From the NCBI GenBank assembly GCA_934454215.1, contig CAKSGG010000122.1, forward strand, positions 1 to 10,251: 10,251 bases of DNA. The letters run 5' to 3'. Both the position numbers and the translations under genes were made by a program. The stretch is from an uncultured Clostridia bacterium (GTDB lineage: Bacteria > Bacillota > Clostridia > UBA1381). The number at the start of each line of letters is the position of its first letter. Within the stretch, counting starts at the first letter, position 1. The notes under the pieces are model-generated. The model had not been told where the DNA came from, searched no databases, and worked only from the letters and a program-made list of their open reading frames with translations. Positions 1 to 6,323 of this stretch are shown here, piece by piece.

Positions 1-1076
1 ATATTAGACCGGACGCAAAGAAGGCTTGGGTATCATATTTTTCGTCTAAGATACCCAATGCTGAAGAAGTGTATCATATAGACAGTATAGTTGACCTTGT
101 AAAACGCTCTGAAAGCGGAGAATCAATTTTTCCTTCAAAAATAGACATTGTTACGGGAGGATTTCCGTGTCAGGATTTTTCGGTCGCCGGAAAGAGAAAG
201 GGATTTCATTCAGAAAGAAATCATAATGGCGGTAAATTAGAAGCGGGAGAACCTTCCGTTGAAAGCCGCGGACAGCTTTATATGTGGATGAGAGAAGTTG
301 TGACAATAACAAAACCGGCATTGTTTGTTGCGGAAAACGTTAAAGGACTTACCAATTTAGACGATGTCAAAAAAATTATTGAACATGATTTTGCCAATGC
401 TTCTAATGGCGGCTATATTGTAGTGCCTGCAAGAGTACTTCATGCCGCTGATTACGGAGTTCCTCAGTCCAGAGAACGCGTGATTTTTTTTGGATTTAAT
501 AAATCAAGATTAAAAGAGAAAGCCTTTAATGCTTTGACAAAGACTGTTATTCCGAAAGAATATGACCCATATCCGCCCAAAACCCACGGATATACGGTTA
601 AAAATAATTTATTATATCCGCCTGTGACATGCAGTGAAGCATTTTATGGACTGTCAGAACCAAACGAATCAAAAGATATTTCACAGATGAAATACTCAAA
701 AGCTAAGTATATGGGGAAGCATTGCCAAGGTCAAACAGAGATTAAATTAGATTGTATCAGTCCTACAATACGTTCGGAACATCATGGAAATATAGAGTTT
801 CGGCGGCTTAGTGAAGAACATGGCGGCACACATACCGATGAATTATCTTCCGGATTGCAGGAACGTAGATTAACGGTAAGGGAATGCGCAAGAATTCAAA
901 CATTTCCGGACGACTATCAGTTTATCATTCCTAAAAAAGGAAATAGTGTTAGTGTGTCATCAAGCGACGCATATAAAATAATTGGAAATGCCGTGCCATG
1001 CGTACTTGCATATAATATAGCAAAGCATTTATCGGAAAAATGGAACTTATATTTTAAGAAGGAGTTAAAAAAATGA
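1..1076 (+). CDS. DNA (cytosine-5) methyltransferase of a type II R-M system (5' partial)
   Basis: This enzyme transfers a methyl group from S-adenosylmethionine to C5 of cytosine in a specific DNA site and so protects host DNA from the nuclease encoded next. The frame is open to the left edge from base 3, with 357 residues visible, so the start and the AdoMet-binding motif I (normally FxGxGG) lie outside the window. An internal GTG at 69 is not the true start. Conserved motifs appear in order: motif IV GGFPCQDFS with the catalytic Cys at 168-170; motif VI AENVKGL at about 330-350; motif VIII QSRERVIFFG from 465; a variable target-recognition region at roughly 500-860; motif IX RRLTVRECARIQTFP from 864; and motif X IIGNAVPC near 978-1000. 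The family assignment is secure, but the recognition site cannot be read from the sequence. The stop overlaps the next start by ATGA. Confidence 0.95.
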   Translation, partial: IRPDAKKAWVSYFSSKIPNAEEVYHIDSIVDLVKRSESGESIFPSKIDIVTGGFPCQDFSVAGKRKGFHSERNHNGGKLEAGEPSVESRGQLYMWMREVVTITKPALFVAENVKGLTNLDDVKKIIEHDFANASNGGYIVVPARVLHAADYGVPQSRERVIFFGFNKSRLKEKAFNALTKTVIPKEYDPYPPKTHGYTVKNNLLYPPVTCSEAFYGLSEPNESKDISQMKYSKAKYMGKHCQGQTEIKLDCISPTIRSEHHGNIEFRRLSEEHGGTHTDELSSGLQERRLTVRECARIQTFPDDYQFIIPKKGNSVSVSSSDAYKIIGNAVPCVLAYNIAKHLSEKWNLYFKKELKK

Positions 1077-2137
1077 TAGTATCGGTTAATCCGCACCCTC
1101 CGCTGATAGAATTTCAGCAGTTAATGAAAAAAACGGATTGTCTTCTAAACGAAGACGCTTTAAAAAGACCGGCATATTATGCAGTCAGAGGCGGAAATCC
1201 GTTAGAAGATGATGTTAAGGCGGCATTGGTTGAATCTGCAAAAGGAACCGCATTTGAAAATACCATAGAGAAAATATCAGGTCAAAAATTTCCTGATATT
1301 ATTGCTGCTAAATGTTATGGCGTAGAGGTAAAGAGTACAAAAGAAAACCATTGGACTTCTACCGGCAGCAGCATACTCGAATCAACAAGAGTTAGCGGTA
1401 TAGAAAGAATATATATGACTTTTGGAAAGCTTGGGGGAAATCCTATTGAGTTCTTATCAAAACCATATGAACAATGTTTGTATGGAATTGCTGTAACACA
1501 TATGCCGCGATATTTAATAGATATGCGGCTTAATCAGGGGGAAACCATTTTTGATAAAATGAGCGTTCCTTATGATAAGCTCCGAAAAATGGATAATCCG
1601 ATTGCTCCTGTGGCTAAGTATTATCGCAGTCAATTAAAAGAAGGCGAAAGTTTATGGTGGACGGGCGATTCCGCTGAAGAAACTGTTTCAGCAACGATAA
1701 AACTTTGGAAAAATGTGCCCTCTGAAGAAAAAAGAATTTATACAGTTTTTGGCTGTGTAAATTATCCTGAGGTTTTTGGCGGAAATTATGATAGGTATGC
1801 TTTATGGCTAACTTCTCAAGGCATAGTTGACCCCCACATACGCGACCAATTTTCAGCCGGAGGTCAAGAAAAAATGATGTTGTCTTCGGGAGAATTTGTA
1901 AAGTTTCCGGGTGTGTATCGAAGAATAAAAAGCAATGCGGACTTGTTTTTCAAAAGAATGATGCAAGCAGACACTATGGCTTTAAAAGACAATAGAAGTA
2001 TAGATATTAATTCTCTGAATCAAAGACTGATGAAGTGGGCTGATTTGGTTTCAAAAAAGTCTAATGCCGATTATGAGACTTCTATGGACGCATTAAAAAC
2101 ATTTTTTTGTGAAAATGAAAGTGTATTAAAAAAATGA
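1073..2137 (+). CDS. Type II restriction endonuclease, PD-(D/E)XK fold, specificity unknown
   Basis: This is probably the nuclease partner of the cytosine methyltransferase, cutting unmethylated copies of the same site. It is 354 residues long with no membrane segments or signal peptide. A plausible Mg2+-dependent nuclease core lies at residues 60-90: an acidic helix (AFENTIEK, Glu62), then PD at 74-75 (KFPDII) and E-V-K at 85-87 (YGVEVKST). Together these give PD-X9-EVK. The next stretch, NHWTSTGSSILESTR (92-106), looks like a conserved polar segment that could contact DNA, but that is inference. The C-terminal half has no motif I recognise. The start is fixed by AAGGAG at 1059-1064, 8 nt upstream, and by the ATGA overlap, which implies translational coupling with the methyltransferase. 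I cannot place it in a named restriction-enzyme family. The nuclease call rests on the motif plus the neighbour. Confidence 0.78.
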   Translation: MIVSVNPHPPLIEFQQLMKKTDCLLNEDALKRPAYYAVRGGNPLEDDVKAALVESAKGTAFENTIEKISGQKFPDIIAAKCYGVEVKSTKENHWTSTGSSILESTRVSGIERIYMTFGKLGGNPIEFLSKPYEQCLYGIAVTHMPRYLIDMRLNQGETIFDKMSVPYDKLRKMDNPIAPVAKYYRSQLKEGESLWWTGDSAEETVSATIKLWKNVPSEEKRIYTVFGCVNYPEVFGGNYDRYALWLTSQGIVDPHIRDQFSAGGQEKMMLSSGEFVKFPGVYRRIKSNADLFFKRMMQADTMALKDNRSIDINSLNQRLMKWADLVSKKSNADYETSMDALKTFFCENESVLKK

Positions 2138-2251
2138 ATATCCACTGTTCTTTGGCGGCGTATCTGCCGTGGAGCTTTTAAGGAAACAGACCGCCCCGAA
2201 TTTGTCCTTCACAGTACAATGGACAGGTTTTATTTAAAAGAACTTTCATAA
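2138..2251 (+). other. Non-coding gap, possible relic of a coding sequence after the R-M pair
   Basis: The stretch between the endonuclease stop and the terminator holds no complete gene. By eye it is more GC-rich than the R-M genes. Two + frames stay open through most of it. The endonuclease's own frame runs 37 more codons, to TAA at 2249-2251, and includes RPEFVLHSTMDRFYLKEL. A second frame, from 2139, reads FFGGVSAVELLRKQTAPNLS before TAA. Neither has a ribosome binding site or a suitable start. It may be the residue of a gene interrupted by arrival of the R-M module, or an old C-terminus of the endonuclease lost through a stop codon. It may also be plain intergenic DNA. Confidence 0.3.
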
Positions 2252-2254
2252 TAA

Positions 2255-2296
2255 AAACACGCATATCACTTTTTTGGTATGCGTGTTTCTTCTTTT
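2255..2296. terminator. Bidirectional intrinsic terminator between the R-M pair and bioY
   Basis: The left arm AAACACGCATATCA (2255-2268) pairs with TGGTATGCGTGTTT (2275-2288) over 14 bp with one G-U pair, leaving a 6-nt loop. On the + strand the stem is followed by a T-rich run (2286-2298), suited to ending the R-M transcript. On the - strand it is followed by TTTTTATTAT, suited to ending the pfl-bioY transcript. The bioY stop codon abuts the structure. Placement between convergent genes supports the call. Confidence 0.88.
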
Positions 2297-2860
2297 TTAA
2301 TCTTTAATGACCTTTAATATTGGTACACATATGATTGCCGCAGCAATACATTTTACGATGTCAAGCGGAATGAACGGAATAACGGCTGCGGCGAGCACTG
2401 CCGCAAAGGATTTTTTCAGCATGAATTTCATGTATATACTGCCGATTAAATAAATTATTGTCATGCCGATAACAATTCCGTTTACGCTGTAGCCGAGTAT
2501 ATCGGCAATGCGGCGGTTATGTATTATTTTGCCGAACAGTCCTGTGAAAAAACCTTTTGTAAGCGACATTACGGGTGCGGCAATTATAAATGCGAATATA
2601 TATCCGCCCGTCGGCGAAACAAGTTTGCCTATTCCTCCCGTTCCGCCCGAAAATACGGGGATTCCGACTGCGCCTATAAGAATATATACAAGCACCGTAA
2701 GGAATGACGCCGACGGTGAAAGCAGTATGGCAATCATGCCGATTGCCAATGTCTGGAGCGTCAGCGGAACGGGCGTAAAGCCGAGTGGTATTGATATGTA
2801 TGCCGAAAGGCACAGAACAGCGGCGGCGATTGCCGCTGTTGTTATTTGTTTTGTTTTCAT
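2297..2860 (-). CDS. bioY: Biotin ECF transporter substrate-binding protein BioY
   Basis: This is the membrane S component that binds biotin and delivers it to the energy-coupling module (EcfT with two ATPases) for uptake. That module is not encoded in this window. It has 187 residues, typical of BioY, with about six hydrophobic segments. The family signature is clear at residues 60-90: GAVGIPVFSGGTGGIGKL followed by SPTGGYIFAF. The N-terminal PLGFTPVPLTLQTLAI is also characteristic. The ATG at 2860 is preceded by GAGGA (2870-2874), which lies inside the last codons of pflA, and only 2 nt separate the pflA stop from this start. It is therefore very likely co-transcribed and translationally coupled with the PFL genes. 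No separate promoter or BirA-type operator is apparent upstream. Its placement in a pyruvate formate-lyase operon is unusual. Confidence 0.95.
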   Translation of the reverse strand: MKTKQITTAAIAAAVLCLSAYISIPLGFTPVPLTLQTLAIGMIAILLSPSASFLTVLVYILIGAVGIPVFSGGTGGIGKLVSPTGGYIFAFIIAAPVMSLTKGFFTGLFGKIIHNRRIADILGYSVNGIVIGMTIIYLIGSIYMKFMLKKSFAAVLAAAVIPFIPLDIVKCIAAAIICVPILKVIKD

Positions 2861-2862
2861 TG

Positions 2863-3600
2863 TTATATTCCTCGTTTTCTTGATTTTCTTATCCCGTCCA
2901 ATATAATTCCCCTTGCCTTTATTGCTTCCTCTTTTTCAAGCGGTTCAACTCCGTCAAGCGGATACGGGATTCCAAGCTGCTCATACTTCACCTTTCCCAT
3001 TGTATGATACGGCAGAACGTCAAGCGCTTTGACGTTTCTGAGCGTTCCGATAAATTCGCCGAGCCTTGCGAGATATTCTTCATTATCGGTTATATTCGGC
3101 ACGACTACATGACGAATCCATACGGGAATGCCGTTCTCGTCAAGGTATCGGGCAAAGGAAAGGATATTCTTGTTCGGACAGCCCGTAAGCTTTATATGCT
3201 GTTCGTTGTCTATATGCTTTATATCAAGCATAACAAGGTCGGTATACCGTATAAGCTCATCAAATTTCGTACCGCCGTCAAACGTGATTCCCGACGTGTC
3301 AAGACACGTATGAACACTGCGGCTTTTTGCCTCTCTGAACAGCTCCGTCACAAAGTCAATTTGCAAAAGAGGCTCACCGCCCGTAACGGTGATGCCTCCC
3401 TTTGTAAAGCCTTTGCTTTTTTCATACTCGGATATAAGCTCATTTACGGTTGTCTCCGTACCTGCTCCGACCTCCCATGTATCGGGATTGTGACAGTACA
3501 GACACCGCATCGGACAGCCCTGCATAAAAATCACAAACCTTATTCCGGGACCGTCAACAGTGCCGAAACTCTCGGTTGAGTGTATATATCCTTTAATCAT
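2863..3600 (-). CDS. pflA: Pyruvate formate-lyase-activating enzyme (radical SAM)
   Basis: PflA reductively cleaves S-adenosylmethionine at a [4Fe-4S] cluster and uses the 5'-deoxyadenosyl radical to abstract a hydrogen from the glycine of PFL, switching PFL on under anaerobic conditions. It has 245 residues, the normal length. The cluster motif is CPMRCLYC (Cys29, Cys33, Cys36), preceded by the typical N-terminus GYIHSTESFGTVDGPGIRF. The SAM-contacting GGEP motif is at 74-77, and the PflA-type C-terminal stretch DVLPYHTMGKVKYEQLGIPY is present. The start overlaps the stop of the free glycyl-radical subunit by ATGA and no good Shine-Dalgarno sequence is visible, so it is probably translated by coupling to that subunit. 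Here its direct target would be the separate 79-residue subunit, not a domain within one long PFL chain. Confidence 0.96.
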   Translation of the reverse strand: MIKGYIHSTESFGTVDGPGIRFVIFMQGCPMRCLYCHNPDTWEVGAGTETTVNELISEYEKSKGFTKGGITVTGGEPLLQIDFVTELFREAKSRSVHTCLDTSGITFDGGTKFDELIRYTDLVMLDIKHIDNEQHIKLTGCPNKNILSFARYLDENGIPVWIRHVVVPNITDNEEYLARLGEFIGTLRNVKALDVLPYHTMGKVKYEQLGIPYPLDGVEPLEKEEAIKARGIILDGIRKSRKRGI

Positions 3601-3836
3601 ATTCTGTCGTGGAACGTTCTTGAAATAACGTCGTCCTGCTGTTCCTTTGTAAGCTTAATGAAGTTTACGGCATAGCCCGAAACCCTGATTGTAAGCTGAG
3701 GGTATTTTTCGGGGTGCTTCTGAGCGTCAAGAAGTGTTTCTCTTGTGAATACGTTTACGTTAAGATGGTGTCCGCCCTGTGCAGCGTAACCGTCCAAAAG
3801 TCCTACCAAGTTATCTATTTGCTGTTCTGTTACCAT
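3597..3836 (-). CDS. Free-standing glycyl-radical subunit of a split pyruvate formate-lyase (GrcA-like)
   Basis: This 79-residue protein is the C-terminal glycyl-radical domain of PFL encoded as a separate polypeptide. It matches the PFL C-terminus nearly end to end: LDGYAAQGGHHLNVNVFTRETLLDA (14-38), HPEKYPQLTIRVSGYAVNF (41-59), and the terminal KEQQDDVISRTFH. The radical-bearing residue should be Gly54 in RVSGYAV. It begins at ATG 3836 with a perfect AAGGAGG (3845-3851) 8 nt upstream, and lies 18 nt after the stop of the large chain. E. coli GrcA/YfiD is a similar stand-alone domain, but it is a spare part that rescues a PFL damaged by oxygen. Here the large chain has no glycyl domain, so this subunit should be essential for catalysis. 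It lies in the same reading frame as the large chain, separated by one TAA, so a recent fission or stop-codon readthrough cannot be excluded. Confidence 0.93.
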   Translation of the reverse strand: MVTEQQIDNLVGLLDGYAAQGGHHLNVNVFTRETLLDAQKHPEKYPQLTIRVSGYAVNFIKLTKEQQDDVISRTFHDRI

Positions 3837-3844
3837 GATTAATT

Positions 3845-3851
3845 CCTCCTT
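3845..3851 (-). promoter_or_regulatory. Ribosome binding site of the split-off glycyl-radical subunit
   Basis: The - strand reads AAGGAGG, a full match to the anti-Shine-Dalgarno consensus, 8 nt before the ATG at 3836. It lies in the 18-nt gap after the TAA of the PFL large chain. Such an optimal site here argues that the small subunit is translated independently and that the gene split is not a sequencing error or a random nonsense mutation. Confidence 0.9.
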
Positions 3852-3854
3852 ATA

Positions 3855-5933
3855 TTATTCGTTTATCGAATCCTCGCAGCAGCCCTTGTCAAGCTCTACT
3901 TCAAGGTCGCCCATGAACACTTCGTCCTTGCCGAGTGCGTTAGGGATAATTGAGAATGTGTTTGAAATTCCATCCTGTGCGTCCTTAAACGGCAGCTTTG
4001 CAACCGATGAAAGTGACGCTACAGCACCGTGGCTGTCTCTGCCGTGCATCGGGTTTGCGCCCGGAGCAAGCGGAATACCTGCTTTACGTCCGTCAGGTGT
4101 GTTTCCTGTCTTTTTGCCGTATACAACGTTCGATGTGATTGTCAGTATCGACATTGTAGGAATACTCTTTCTGTAGGTGTGGTGCTTTCTGATTTTATCC
4201 ATGAAAGTCTTTACTATATAAACTGCAATGCTGTCAACTCTGTCGTCATTGTTTCCGTATTTCGGGAAGTCGCCCTCAACCTCGTAGTCTACAACAACTC
4301 CGTTTTCGTCTCTTATGCACTTAACCTTTGCATACTTGATTGCGCTCAGTGAATCGGCAACAACCGACAAACCTGCTATACCTGTTGCAAAATATCTCTT
4401 TACATCTCTGTCATGAAGAGCCATCTGAATACTCTCATAGCAGTATTTATCGTGCATATAGTGAATTACGTTCAGCGTATTTACATACAAGCCCGCAAGC
4501 CATTCCATCATATCGTCGTACTTTTCCATAACGTCGTCATAGTCAAGATAATCGCCCTCAACAGGTCTGTATTTCGGACCTACCTGAATCTTCAGACGCT
4601 CGTCCACACCGCCGTTAATAGCGTACAGCAAGCACTTTGCAAGGTTTGCTCTTGCACCGAAGAACTGCATTTCCTTACCTATTCTCATTGACGATACACA
4701 GCAAGCGATTGCGTAATCGTCGCCGTGAGTAACTCTCATAAGGTCGTCGTTTTCGTACTGAATTGACGATGTCTTTATTGAAGTCTCCGCACAGAAACGC
4801 TTGAAGTTTTTGGGCAGATTAACCGACCAAAGAATTGTCATGTTCGGTTCGGGAGCTGTTCCGATATTCTCCAGTGTGTGAAGGTATCTGAACGATGTTC
4901 TTGTAACCATGTGTCTGCCGTCTACGCCTACGCCGCCGATTGACTCCGTTACCCATGTCGGGTCGCCCGAGAACAGCTCGTTATATTCGGGAGTTCTTGC
5001 AAATCTTACAAGACGAAGTTTCATGATAAAGTGGTCTACAAGCTCCTGCGCCTCTTTTTCCGTTATTACGCCGTTCTTCAAATCACGCTCGATATAAATA
5101 TCAATAAATGTTGAAGTACGTCCCAAGCTCATTGCCGCACCGTTCTGGTCTTTAACTGCGGCAAGATAGCCGAAGTACAGCCACTGAATAGCCTCCTGAG
5201 CGTTCTTTGCCGGTTCTGAAATATCAAAGCCGTAAATCTGAGCCATTTCTTTCAATGCGCCCAATGCTCTTATCTGCTCCGAAAGCTCTTCTCTCAAACG
5301 GATATTTACTGAAGTCATACGAACAAGCGATGTATCAAGCTGGTGCTTTTTATCCTCGATAAGATAATCAACTCCGTAAAGCGCAACTCTTCTGTAGTCG
5401 CCTATGATACGACCTCTGCCGTATGCGTCGGGCAGACCTGTTATAATAGCCGCATGACGTGCCGCTCTCATTTCGGGAGTGTATGCGTCAAATACGCCCT
5501 GGTTATGAGTTTTTCTGTATTTTGTGAATATTTCAACCACTTCGGGGTCAACCTCGTAGCCGTAGTTCTTGCACGCATTCTGTGCCATTCTGATACCGCC
5601 GAACGGCTGCAATGAACGCTTGAACGGCTTGTCCGTCTGAAATCCGACAATCTTTTCCTTATCCTTATCCAGATAGCCCGGACCGTGTGAAGTCAGCGTC
5701 GAAACGACTTTGGTATCCATATCAAGGACGCCGCCTGCCTCACGCTCCTGCTTTGCAAGCTCCGAAACCTGATTCCAAAGTGACAGCGTTGCCTCCGTAG
5801 GTCCTTCCAAAAACGAACCGTCTCCATCGTACGGCGTATAGTTTCTCTGTATAAAATCTCTCACATTAACGGAGCCGTTACTCCATTTTCCGAGGGTAAA
5901 GCCCTCCCATTGTTCTTTTGGCAAATTCTGCAT
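3855..5933 (-). CDS. pflB: Pyruvate formate-lyase catalytic chain lacking the glycyl-radical domain
   Basis: PFL converts pyruvate and CoA to acetyl-CoA and formate in anaerobic fermentation. The N-terminal and barrel regions are complete: TLTSHGPGYLD, TGLPDAYGRGRIIGDYRRVALYG, the active-site pair Cys411-Cys412 in DYAIACCVSSM, FFGARANLAK (the Arg equivalent to E. coli Arg435) and VVYGKKTGNTPDGRKAG. Residues are numbered from ATG 5933, giving 692 residues. That start is preferred over TTG 5939 because AGGAAG (5942-5947) is 8 nt from the ATG and only 2 nt from the TTG. The family normally continues after SIIPNALGKD into a glycyl-radical domain, giving about 740-760 residues. Here the chain instead has an acidic tail of about 22 residues with Cys685-Cys686 and stops at TAA. 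The missing domain is the next gene. Loss by simple frameshift is ruled out because both pieces share a frame, and an inserted linker separates them. Confidence 0.95.
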   Translation of the reverse strand: MQNLPKEQWEGFTLGKWSNGSVNVRDFIQRNYTPYDGDGSFLEGPTEATLSLWNQVSELAKQEREAGGVLDMDTKVVSTLTSHGPGYLDKDKEKIVGFQTDKPFKRSLQPFGGIRMAQNACKNYGYEVDPEVVEIFTKYRKTHNQGVFDAYTPEMRAARHAAIITGLPDAYGRGRIIGDYRRVALYGVDYLIEDKKHQLDTSLVRMTSVNIRLREELSEQIRALGALKEMAQIYGFDISEPAKNAQEAIQWLYFGYLAAVKDQNGAAMSLGRTSTFIDIYIERDLKNGVITEKEAQELVDHFIMKLRLVRFARTPEYNELFSGDPTWVTESIGGVGVDGRHMVTRTSFRYLHTLENIGTAPEPNMTILWSVNLPKNFKRFCAETSIKTSSIQYENDDLMRVTHGDDYAIACCVSSMRIGKEMQFFGARANLAKCLLYAINGGVDERLKIQVGPKYRPVEGDYLDYDDVMEKYDDMMEWLAGLYVNTLNVIHYMHDKYCYESIQMALHDRDVKRYFATGIAGLSVVADSLSAIKYAKVKCIRDENGVVVDYEVEGDFPKYGNNDDRVDSIAVYIVKTFMDKIRKHHTYRKSIPTMSILTITSNVVYGKKTGNTPDGRKAGIPLAPGANPMHGRDSHGAVASLSSVAKLPFKDAQDGISNTFSIIPNALGKDEVFMGDLEVELDKGCCEDSINE

Positions 5934-6017
5934 CTGCAACGCTTCCTCTCTTAAATAAATTCTCCGCCGTGACGTAACACTGCCCGATATGGCAAATGCT
6001 GCCGTCCGGCTTTTTTC

Positions 6018-6036
6018 GGGGGATTTTTAATCCCCT
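6018..6036 (-). promoter_or_regulatory. Hairpin at the predicted 5' end of the pfl transcript
   Basis: On the - strand the predicted transcript begins about 6036 and reads AGGGGATTAAAAATCCCCC. Arms GGGGATT and AATCCCC (6035-6029 and 6025-6019) pair perfectly over 7 bp around a 3-nt loop. At the extreme 5' end such a stem may protect the mRNA from decay. As DNA the same dyad spans the transcription start and could be a repressor operator. The sequence does not decide between these. Confidence 0.5.
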
Positions 6037-6042
6037 TAAAAC

Positions 6043-6071
6043 AATATACAGTATAAAATATAGTTTGTCAA
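6043..6071 (-). promoter_or_regulatory. Sigma-A-type promoter of the pfl-pflA-bioY operon
   Basis: The - strand carries a perfect -35 TTGACA (6071-6066), a 17-bp spacer and a -10 TATATT (6048-6043), predicting transcription from about 6036. This leaves a leader of about 100 nt before the PFL start at 5933. It is the only strong promoter-like sequence upstream of the operon. It faces away from the alaS promoter. Confidence 0.8.
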
Positions 6072-6073
6072 TA

Positions 6074-6089
6074 GGTTTTTGAAAAAACC
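6074..6089. repeat. Short palindrome just upstream of the pfl -35 box
   Basis: GGTTTTT (6074-6080) and AAAAACC (6083-6089) form a 7-bp inverted repeat around a GA centre, beginning 3 bp upstream of the pfl -35 element. The position suits binding of a dimeric regulator. It does not match a Rex, FNR or CcpA site that I know. The A/T-tract composition makes chance occurrence plausible. Confidence 0.35.
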
Positions 6090-6245
6090 GCACTGCGAAT
6101 AGTGGAGAAAATAATACCAAAACAGGGAATTATTTTGTTCAGTTTGGTAATGCAAACCACACATTCAACAAAATTTAACGACATTTTAACTTATTATTTG
6201 CAAAAAATTATAAAAAATACAGCCATAAAAGCAAAGGCGCAGGGA

Positions 6246-6274
6246 TTGACAAATCAAGCCAAATATGCTATTAT
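6246..6274 (+). promoter_or_regulatory. Promoter of the alaS operon
   Basis: TTGACA (6246-6251), a 17-bp spacer and TATTAT (6269-6274), with TG one base upstream of the -10 (extended -10), form a strong housekeeping promoter. The predicted start is near 6281, leaving a leader of only about 43 nt. That is too short for the T-box riboswitch that often precedes alaS in Bacillota, so tRNA-sensing control is not apparent. Confidence 0.8.
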
Positions 6275-6323
6275 TGATAATATATAATTAAGGTGAATTT
6301 TATTTTTGAAAGGAACATATACA

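Noticed and set aside
3004..3579. Long open frame opposite pflA on the + strand, and similar antisense frames over bioY, pflB and alaS
   Set aside because: The opposite strand in each case encodes a well-conserved protein, and these frames lack ribosome binding sites and recognisable sequence.
3855..3857. Split PFL explained as a frameshift or selenocysteine codon
   Set aside because: Both pieces are in one frame, so no frameshift is involved. The separating codon is TAA, not TGA, and is followed by a full Shine-Dalgarno sequence and ATG.
5934..6036. ZTP (pfl motif), THF or c-di-GMP riboswitch in the pfl leader
   Set aside because: The conserved core sequences of these classes are not found in the leader. 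Only short generic stems are present.
6102..6287. Open frame of 61 codons on the + strand between the divergent promoters
   Set aside because: It has no ribosome binding site, an unstructured low-complexity composition, and it runs through the alaS promoter elements. It is chance in AT-rich DNA.
6281..6323. T-box riboswitch before alaS
   Set aside because: The predicted leader is only about 43 nt, with no T-box sequence or terminator-antiterminator pair.
6306..6323. TTG start at 6306 for alaS
   Set aside because: It lies before the AAAGGA ribosome binding site (6309-6314), which correctly serves the ATG at 6324.
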